NCBI GenBank assembly: GCA_900772775.1
Contig: CAAGRW010000174.1
Coordinates: forward strand, 1-10,987
Length of the DNA stretch: 10,987 nucleotides
Direction of reading: 5' to 3'
Source: Candidatus Rifleibacteriota bacterium
GTDB taxonomy: Bacteria > Vulcanimicrobiota > Xenobia > Xenobiales > Xenobiaceae
The position numbers and the translations under genes are program-made. Positions 6,009-10,987 of this stretch are shown here, one piece after another (the first letter of the stretch is position 1; each line of letters starts with the position of its first letter). Below the pieces are notes generated by a model, which was given only the letters and a program-made list of their open reading frames with translations, had not been told where the DNA came from and did not search any database.

Positions 6009-7283
6009 CTAGAACTCAAAACTGTAACGCATGTAGAAACCGTTAGTATTGATTTTAGGCCCTTCCGTGGGTGTCTTCCACTCATAATTGAGCATCAGAC
6101 GTCTTTCTTTTTTACGACTGAAATAGTAGTTTACTCCAACGACATAACGCATAGAGGCGTTGACGTCATCATCAAAAAGATCATTACTGCAAAGATCTAA
6201 ATTGGGATCGAACCAATCGATAAAGCCAACCAAATCCACGTTTTTGTTGACAGTATAAGCAGAGCCTACATACCAACCTAAAGATCTACTTCTCACTTCA
6301 TCCAAACCATTATAGCCATTGCTATAAATAGCCTCAGAATCTAAGCGCAGGTTATCTGTTTTAAGCTGGTAATCGATACCAAAACGCTGTATAGGCAAAG
6401 AACGCGAATCAGATAAGCTGTGCTGTCCTACTAAAACTGAAGCTCCCAAAGTTGAATGTTTGGAAAGACGCTTAATACCGCGCATAAAGATATCATTGTC
6501 GGCACTAGTAAAACGATGCTCGTTATGGTCATTCATTATACCAAGCATAAGTTGGTCGCCGTCTTTATTGGTAAATTCGAAACTGGCTCCCCAAGCTCGG
6601 CCAAGATAGAGCGAATCGGTTACAGCACTGGCATTACAAGTTAGGTATTTGCTACTTGATTGCGATTTTTCGATACCGAAGCGAGTTTTAAAACGGCCTA
6701 AGGTAACTTTTTGGCCCTCACCTAAAGGGACATTGGCATAACAATCGAGCAATTCGACTTTTTTCTTGTCGAAACGATAGCGGGCTTTGGTATAGAATTT
6801 AAAATCGTCTTGCAAATATTGGGCATTAAGCTCAAATTGCGGCAATAACTTGTTGGTTTCATACATCAAGGTATCGCAACCACTAATATCATTATTTACG
6901 ATAGTGGGATGCTCGTCGTTGGAATATTCTAGCTCAACCTTACCCCCTATCTTCCATTGTCCTTTGGATGATTGCGAAGACGTTTCAGAAGACGTTTTAT
7001 CAGAGTTCAGGCTCTCAATATTTCCTTTAACTTCAGGCAAGCCAATCTCTGCCGAGGAATTTTCTTCGATGGCATTATTGCTACCCTCAACGGCAGTTTC
7101 TGAGCCCACATTGGCAATAGAGTTGGCGCTATCAACCTCAGTAACAGCTTGCGCCTTTTGCTGGCCGCTCACCAGAGTAAGATCATTTTCTGAAGGCTCA
7201 GACGACCAAGCGGGACTTATTTGACATAAAGTTCCTGCGGCCAATAAAAATGCTATTTTGACAAAACGTGAAACCATAACCAT
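6009..7283 (-). CDS. Outer-membrane porin-like beta-barrel protein (possible phosphate-selective porin O/P type)
   Basis: The 424-residue protein starts with a typical Sec signal peptide: VSRFVKIAFLLAAG with Arg and Lys before a hydrophobic core, cleavage probably near PAWS-SE at about 27. A low-complexity Ser/Asn/Glu-rich linker (about 28-106) follows, then a barrel region of alternating polar and aromatic strands. The C-terminus reads RYVVGVNYYFSRKKERRLMLNYEWK and ends FYMRYSFEF, with the terminal Phe expected by the outer-membrane assembly machinery. The closing pattern resembles porin O/P family proteins; the substrate cannot be told. The ATG at 7283 is chosen over an upstream GTG (7325) because it starts a proper signal peptide and has a weak AGTAGG 7 nt upstream. 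The barrel contains several Cys, which is unusual for a porin. The gene diverges from thrC. Confidence 0.8.
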   Translation of the reverse strand: MVMVSRFVKIAFLLAAGTLCQISPAWSSEPSENDLTLVSGQQKAQAVTEVDSANSIANVGSETAVEGSNNAIEENSSAEIGLPEVKGNIESLNSDKTSSETSSQSSKGQWKIGGKVELEYSNDEHPTIVNNDISGCDTLMYETNKLLPQFELNAQYLQDDFKFYTKARYRFDKKKVELLDCYANVPLGEGQKVTLGRFKTRFGIEKSQSSSKYLTCNASAVTDSLYLGRAWGASFEFTNKDGDQLMLGIMNDHNEHRFTSADNDIFMRGIKRLSKHSTLGASVLVGQHSLSDSRSLPIQRFGIDYQLKTDNLRLDSEAIYSNGYNGLDEVRSRSLGWYVGSAYTVNKNVDLVGFIDWFDPNLDLCSNDLFDDDVNASMRYVVGVNYYFSRKKERRLMLNYEWKTPTEGPKINTNGFYMRYSFEF

Positions 7284-7336
7284 AACTGAGCCTACTTTTT
7301 CGCAAAATAAAATTATTACCTGCACAATTAAATGAG

Positions 7337-7365
7337 TTAAAACAGTATTATTACTACATTATAAC
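7337..7365 (+). promoter_or_regulatory. Candidate thrC promoter
   Basis: TTAAAA (7337-7342), a 17-nt spacer and TATAAC (7360-7365) form a fair promoter on the plus strand, with an expected start near 7372 and a leader of about 40 nt. Its -10 overlaps the -10 of the divergent porin promoter. Confidence 0.45.
7358..7363 (-). promoter_or_regulatory. Candidate porin promoter -10 box
   Basis: On the minus strand a perfect TATAAT occupies 7363-7358, about 75 nt upstream of the porin ATG. The region 17 nt upstream of it has no good -35 (a C/T-rich stretch), so an activator or another -35 arrangement may be needed. Confidence 0.5.
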
Positions 7366-7412
7366 CTATTTTGCAAGGGTGAAGGGCGTATTAACTCGAA
7401 GTATCGCCGACT

Positions 7413-8672
7413 ATGACAAACACTTTTCCTGTAACAGAATTGCGCTGCTCCATTTGTCAGCGCAGCTATAGCCCTGACACTTTCCGTTATACTTGCGAAG
7501 ATTGTGGCAACGACGGAATTTTAGAAGTTTTATACGACTACGAACAAGCAGCTAAAAAGCTCCAGCCTGAGCAACTTAAAGGCTGCAATTTGCCCGGCTT
7601 AGCCCGTTGGGCTCCTGTATTGCCTCTGCATAGCGCGGAAAATCTTCCTCCTTTGCGCGTAGGCCAAACTCCTTTTTACAATGCCAAACGTTTAGGCAAA
7701 GTGCTGGGTTACAACAATCTTTTTATTAAAGATGATGGACAAAACCCCACCGGTTCGTTAAAAGATCGCGCCAGTGCCGTTTGTGCAGCTTCTGCCAAAG
7801 AGATGGGCTTAGACCTTATTACCGCCGCTTCTACCGGCAACGCAGCCTCTTCTCTTTCCGGAATGTGTGCTTCTATGGGCTTAAAAACTATTATTTTCGT
7901 TCCCGAAAGAGCCCCTAAAGCCAAAGTAGCTCAATTACTCATGTTCGGCGCCACCGTTTTATCTGTACGTGGCACCTATGACGACGCTTTCGAGCTTTCT
8001 TTACAAGCCACCAAAGATTTCGGTTGGTACAACCGCAACACCGGTTTCAACCCTTACTTGCTGGAAGGTAAAAAGACAGCTGCTTTAGAGATTTGGGAAA
8101 ATTGCGGCTACCAGGCTCCCGACTATGTGGCCGTATCCGTAGGCGACGGTTGCATTATCGGCGGCGTAGGCAAGGGCTTTTTAGATCTCAAACGTATGGG
8201 CCTTATCGACAAATTGCCTAAACTTATCGGCGTACAAGCCCGTGGCTCTTCAGTTTTGGCTAAAGCTTTTGCCAATGGCGATAAAGTTGTAGCCGAACCT
8301 GACGCCGACACTTACGCCGACTCTATTAGCGTAGGTATGCCCAGGGCAGCTTCTTTAGCTTTGCGCGGCGTACACCAGTCTGGCGGTCAGTTCATTGTCG
8401 TCGAAGATGACGAAATTAAGCAAGGCCAGGCCCTTTTGGCTGCCAACGCAGGCGTCTTTGCCGAACCTGCCGGCGCAACCCCTATAGCTGGTCTCATTAA
8501 AGCTCGCAAAAACAATTTAATTCCTGCCGACGCCAAAGTTGTTGCTTTAGTTACCGGCAATGGCCTTAAAGATATCGACGGAGCTATGAAGGCTTTACAT
8601 ACTTCCGCTATTTCCATCGATCGCAATCCTGCCGAACTTAAAGATACTTTGCACAAAATCTTAGGCGTATAA
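7413..8672 (+). CDS. thrC: Threonine synthase
   Basis: This PLP enzyme converts O-phosphohomoserine to threonine, the last step of threonine biosynthesis, in the cytoplasm. The 419 residues begin with a small zinc-ribbon-like module (Cys12-x2-Cys15 and Cys28-x2-Cys31). Next comes the PLP lysine motif NPTGSLKDRAS with Lys117, the TGNAASSLS loop (141-149), the Gly-rich phosphate-binding segment VGDGCIIGGVGKG (243-255), EPAGATP (351-357) and the closing VTGNGLKD (380-387). This set fits threonine synthase better than cysteine synthase or threonine dehydratase. The ATG at 7413 is the only start: an in-frame TAA lies seven codons upstream. The ribosome-binding site is weak. No other threonine genes are nearby; a terminator follows. 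Confidence 0.93.
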   Translation: MTNTFPVTELRCSICQRSYSPDTFRYTCEDCGNDGILEVLYDYEQAAKKLQPEQLKGCNLPGLARWAPVLPLHSAENLPPLRVGQTPFYNAKRLGKVLGYNNLFIKDDGQNPTGSLKDRASAVCAASAKEMGLDLITAASTGNAASSLSGMCASMGLKTIIFVPERAPKAKVAQLLMFGATVLSVRGTYDDAFELSLQATKDFGWYNRNTGFNPYLLEGKKTAALEIWENCGYQAPDYVAVSVGDGCIIGGVGKGFLDLKRMGLIDKLPKLIGVQARGSSVLAKAFANGDKVVAEPDADTYADSISVGMPRAASLALRGVHQSGGQFIVVEDDEIKQGQALLAANAGVFAEPAGATPIAGLIKARKNNLIPADAKVVALVTGNGLKDIDGAMKALHTSAISIDRNPAELKDTLHKILGV

Positions 8673-8677
8673 ACTTT

Positions 8678-8693
8678 TGAGGCTTTTGCCTCA
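8678..8693 (+). repeat. Small hairpin just after thrC
   Basis: TGAGGC (8678-8683) and GCCTCA (8688-8693) form a 6-bp stem with a TTTT loop, 5 nt after the thrC stop. No T-run follows. It may protect the 3' end or assist the stronger terminator next to it. Confidence 0.5.
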
Positions 8694-8701
8694 ATAAGTC
8701 G

Positions 8702-8750
8702 AGCCCTTGACAATTCTAATCTAAGTTTTGTTAAGGGCTTTCGTCTTTTT
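8702..8750 (+). terminator. Intrinsic terminator of thrC
   Basis: AGCCCTTGACAA (8702-8713) pairs with TTGTTAAGGGCT (8728-8739) over 12 bp with one G.U, with a 14-nt loop. The T-rich stretch TTCGTCTTTTT follows (8740-8750). It closes the thrC unit. Confidence 0.8.
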
Positions 8751-8970
8751 GCAATTAGGAGTATTTCAAAGCGGCGTCATTTAATGATGAAAAACAACTG
8801 AGAAGGACAAAGAATAAAGCTGCAGAATAGGCGACGGATGTATATAGATAGGGCATTATCCATTGCGGAGGGAACTTGTTTAGCTAAATCGTATGGTGCC
8901 GAGCAAGTTTGCCAATATGCCAGAATCCCTCAGTTTTTTTCGTGAGAAGTAAGTCAAGAGGTAGACTAAA
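8751..8970 (+). other. Non-coding region with an attenuator-like RNA structure upstream of the 8971 gene
   Basis: No convincing protein gene or clear promoter is visible here. Near its end GAGGGA (8868-8873) pairs with TCCCTC (8926-8931), and directly inside it ACTTG (8874-8878) pairs with CAAGT (8904-8908). TTTTTTT follows at 8934-8940. A competing pairing, CTGAG (8798-8802) with CTCAG (8929-8933) plus GGA (8805-8807) with TCC (8926-8928), would use the same 3' arm. A 35-codon reading frame (ATG 8838 to TGA 8945) crosses the structure. This could be a small RNA ending at the T-run or a leader that controls the next gene. No known riboswitch class is recognised. Confidence 0.4.
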
Positions 8971-9564
8971 GTGTCAGCACAAACAAACCTGAACCTGAGC
9001 CGCGTCGCCGATCAGATCAATGTTATTTTAACGCAAATTTTCCGCCAGTACGTTGCCCAGGGCAGCCCTACGAAATTAGGCGGCCTCAGATTTTTAGACG
9101 TAGAGAGTTCTAAGACTTTCGCTTTCGAAAAGACGGAAGTTTCCGAAGATGGAAAAGGCAATATACTCCTCTTCTCCGCTCCTTATGCCAGTATCGACCA
9201 GGACAAAGAGCCCACTGAAGTGACTGATAAAAAAGTGGTTGAAGCTGATGTAGTAGAGCGCGTGAAAAAAGAAGTCAAGCAAATTTTGAGCGCCGGCCCT
9301 CACGGAAACGATATTCAATGCCTGATCGTCCGTCCTTCCAAAGACGCCGGTAAGAGCGATCGCTTCTTTATTGAAGTAGGTTACTACATTCCCACTTCAG
9401 AGTGGCTTTCCGACGAAAATATCGTCGCTTATGCCGAAGCTCACCGCTTAGACAACATGCGTGACGCCTTAGTGCGTATTTTGGAAGAGAAAATTTTGCC
9501 TATGGCTGATGGCATTATGCAATTCCTGATCCACAATTTGAGATCGATGAAAGCTGAAGCCTAG
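8971..9564 (+). CDS. Conserved-looking soluble protein of unknown function
   Basis: I do not recognise this 197-residue protein. It has no signal peptide, no membrane segment and no obvious catalytic motif. An N-terminal helix (LSRVADQINVILTQIFRQYV, about 9-28) precedes GLRFLDVESSKTFAFEKTEV. A charged, probably flexible stretch (75-105, Asp/Glu/Lys-rich) leads to alternating strand-like segments (DIQCLIVRPS, RFFIEVGYYIPTSEW). The C-terminal third is helical (LDNMRDALVRILEEKILPMADGIMQFLIHNL). This alpha-beta-alpha arrangement suggests a small cytoplasmic domain. The start is GTG at 8971, supported by AGAGGT 8 nt upstream (8957-8962). The gene stands alone between two terminators and ends 30 nt before the convergent terminator. 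Codon use and base composition resemble thrC, so it looks like a genuine resident gene. Confidence 0.8.
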   Translation: MSAQTNLNLSRVADQINVILTQIFRQYVAQGSPTKLGGLRFLDVESSKTFAFEKTEVSEDGKGNILLFSAPYASIDQDKEPTEVTDKKVVEADVVERVKKEVKQILSAGPHGNDIQCLIVRPSKDAGKSDRFFIEVGYYIPTSEWLSDENIVAYAEAHRLDNMRDALVRILEEKILPMADGIMQFLIHNLRSMKAEA

Positions 9565-9594
9565 TTTTTTATAAGAACAGGGAAAGCTCAATAA

Positions 9595-9641
9595 AATAGG
9601 CTCACGACACCTGTGAAAAGTTGTCGTGGGCCTATTTTTTT
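9595..9641. terminator. Long convergent terminator between the 8971 gene and the M16 gene
   Basis: AATAGGCTCACGACA (9595-9609) pairs over 15 bp with TGTCGTGGGCCTATT (9622-9636), with one G.U on the plus strand, and T7 follows at 9635-9641. The minus side has a shorter A/T-rich run (9591-9597), so it may also stop the convergent M16 transcript. The G.U pair fits plus-strand use best. Confidence 0.9.
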
Positions 9642-9649
9642 CCATTTGC

Positions 9650-10987
9650 TTAGCTTGCTTTATGGTCTTGTCCAGCAGAGCTCTTCTTTTGACTGAAAAC
9701 AATAGTTAAAGTCTGCCCATTAAACCATGTTTTAGCCACTCTTCTTATATCATGCAAACTGACTTTATCGTAAGCAGCTAAATAATCTTCCGGAGCAGAA
9801 ACAGACTCCGGCCTACCTTCATGACAGCGCAACCACTCAGCTTTGCCAGCCGGATTGCTCCAAGCTACTTGTAACTTGCCTTTACAAGCAGAAACAGCTC
9901 TTTTTAGTTCTGCCTGAGAAAGGCCGGAAGTCAAGCGCTGCAATTCTTGCCGCAATATAGCCAAAGCTCGCCCTTGTCCACCTTCTTTTGTGCGTATAAC
10001 GGCCAACCAAGCTGGGCATCCCACTCCAGATGCCAAATCGTAAGTAACAGCACTGCTGCCCAGCTTTTCCAAATGAACAATTCTTAGGGGCAAGCGGGCG
10101 CTGCTGTTGCCGCCCAAAATTTGCAAAATGACGTTATAAGCAAAATAATCAGGATGGTTTGCACTTGGGCCAGCTTGACCAGCCAAAATAAGTACGCCAG
10201 ATTGTTTGCCTTCTGTAAATATCTTTTTAGTTTGAGTTGCAGACGACACCGTTACCGTTCCATATTTCTCAATATTTGTCGCCCCTACGCTATTTAGTTC
10301 TTGAGCAAAAATGCCAAAGTTGCACATTTTTTGCAATTCCTTAACTTGAACACAACCGGAAAAACTCAGAGATAAATTTGTAGGATTAGTTAAAAGACGC
10401 CAATTTTGCCACAGTTCTTCTCTTTCAAGCTCAGAGTGATTGCTTTGCTCACTTTTTTTAGAGCTCGCACTACCAATTTGAGTAGTAAAAATATTTAAGG
10501 CACGATTCCAATCATTTGATTCAAAACTTATATTGCTACGTTTATACCTAGCTAAAGCTCGATCTATTTCCGATCTTTCGAATTGGGGATCTTCAAATAC
10601 TGAATTAAGCAATTCTAAAAAACGCGGCAATTGAGTGCGTAGGCACCAACCATTAATAACCACACCGTTATAGCGCTGTTGAAAACTTAAAGATATGCCT
10701 TCTCGCTCTATGACTTCGGCAAAAGGCATAGATACGTCGCCCTCTTTAATAAAGTGGCGCCCTAACATTCCAGCTGCCGCTCTAAAAACGTCAGAGTTTC
10801 CATTTTGAGGAAAAGACAAAAAACCGCGCATAACTACAATTGGCAAAGAATTATCTGTCCAAACTTGCCAACTGATTTCGTTGGCCAACTTAAAATGTTG
10901 GGCAGCCGAATTGGCTGCCTTTTCGCGAATATTATTATTTGAGAAGCTCTTGTCTTTCGAATCGCTTTCCGAATTTTCAGCCTCGGC
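9650..10987 (-). CDS. M16-family peptidase homologue, 3' part only (runs off the right edge)
   Basis: The frame is open from the window edge to the TAA at 9650-9652, giving 445 visible residues; the start is outside. An internal TTG at 10888 is not a start. The first visible 30 residues are a hydrophilic Ser/Asn/Glu linker. An M16-type domain follows (FKLANEISWQVWTDNSLPIVVMRGFLSFPQ, then GISLSFQQRYNGVVINGWCL and the LLNSVFEDPQFERSEIDRA segment). A second M16-type domain follows it, with ILGGNSSARLPLRIVHLEKLGSSAVTYDL, the usual position of the substrate-contacting Arg/Tyr, and ELKRAVSACKGKL. The zinc motif HxxEH is absent from all of the visible sequence. It therefore looks like the non-catalytic half of a two-part M16 protein, or a non-catalytic partner subunit. 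Location (periplasm or cytoplasm) cannot be told. Confidence 0.75.
   Translation of the reverse strand, partial: AEAENSESDSKDKSFSNNNIREKAANSAAQHFKLANEISWQVWTDNSLPIVVMRGFLSFPQNGNSDVFRAAAGMLGRHFIKEGDVSMPFAEVIEREGISLSFQQRYNGVVINGWCLRTQLPRFLELLNSVFEDPQFERSEIDRALARYKRSNISFESNDWNRALNIFTTQIGSASSKKSEQSNHSELEREELWQNWRLLTNPTNLSLSFSGCVQVKELQKMCNFGIFAQELNSVGATNIEKYGTVTVSSATQTKKIFTEGKQSGVLILAGQAGPSANHPDYFAYNVILQILGGNSSARLPLRIVHLEKLGSSAVTYDLASGVGCPAWLAVIRTKEGGQGRALAILRQELQRLTSGLSQAELKRAVSACKGKLQVAWSNPAGKAEWLRCHEGRPESVSAPEDYLAAYDKVSLHDIRRVAKTWFNGQTLTIVFSQKKSSAGQDHKAS

Noticed and set aside
8387..8713. Minus-strand reading frame of 108 codons over the end of thrC
   Set aside because: It is antisense to well-conserved threonine synthase sequence, runs through the thrC-proximal hairpin, and its product has no recognisable features; a shadow frame.
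8780..8880. TPP riboswitch upstream of the 8971 gene
   Set aside because: CTGAGA and GCGGAGGGAA resemble pieces of the thi box, but the GGGG..ACCC pairing and the remaining core are absent and the spacing does not fit.

Overview
The window is a compact stretch of a chromosome at moderate to low GC. It has no insertion sequence, CRISPR array, tRNA or rRNA that I can see. The porin-like outer-membrane protein points to a diderm (Gram-negative-type) bacterium. The gene order rpsF-ssb-rpsR-rplI-dnaB is common to many phyla, including Firmicutes and cyanobacteria-related lineages. I cannot name a taxon with confidence; a diderm Firmicute or a non-photosynthetic relative of cyanobacteria would both fit.

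Right-to-left block (97-3405, minus strand): rpsF (bS6), ssb, rpsR (bS18), rplI (bL9) and dnaB, in the order of transcription. A very good sigma70-type promoter lies at 3608-3636, about 200 nt upstream of rpsF, and leaves a long leader with several hairpins. One perfect hairpin encloses the rpsF start codon. Strong intrinsic terminators follow rpsR and rplI, so this apparently simple operon is cut into segments. dnaB reads as a full-length replicative helicase except for one in-frame TAA at 424-426, exactly where the family has the Tyr of the YRDEYY segment. The downstream 107 codons are intact and conserved, which makes this the most important anomaly in the window.

Middle block (3706-7283, minus strand): a porin-like outer-membrane protein (6009-7283), then selD (selenophosphate synthetase) followed 21 nt later by an unrecognised multi-pass membrane protein. 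The membrane-protein gene ends at a 12-bp hairpin terminator.

Right block: thrC (threonine synthase, plus strand) diverges from the porin, and the two share a short region in which good -10 boxes on opposite strands overlap. After thrC comes a terminator, then about 220 nt of non-coding DNA with an attenuator-like structure ending in seven Ts, then an unrecognised 197-residue soluble protein (8971-9564, plus). A long bidirectional-looking terminator separates this gene from a convergent M16-family peptidase homologue. That homologue lacks the zinc-binding motif in the visible part and runs off the right edge.
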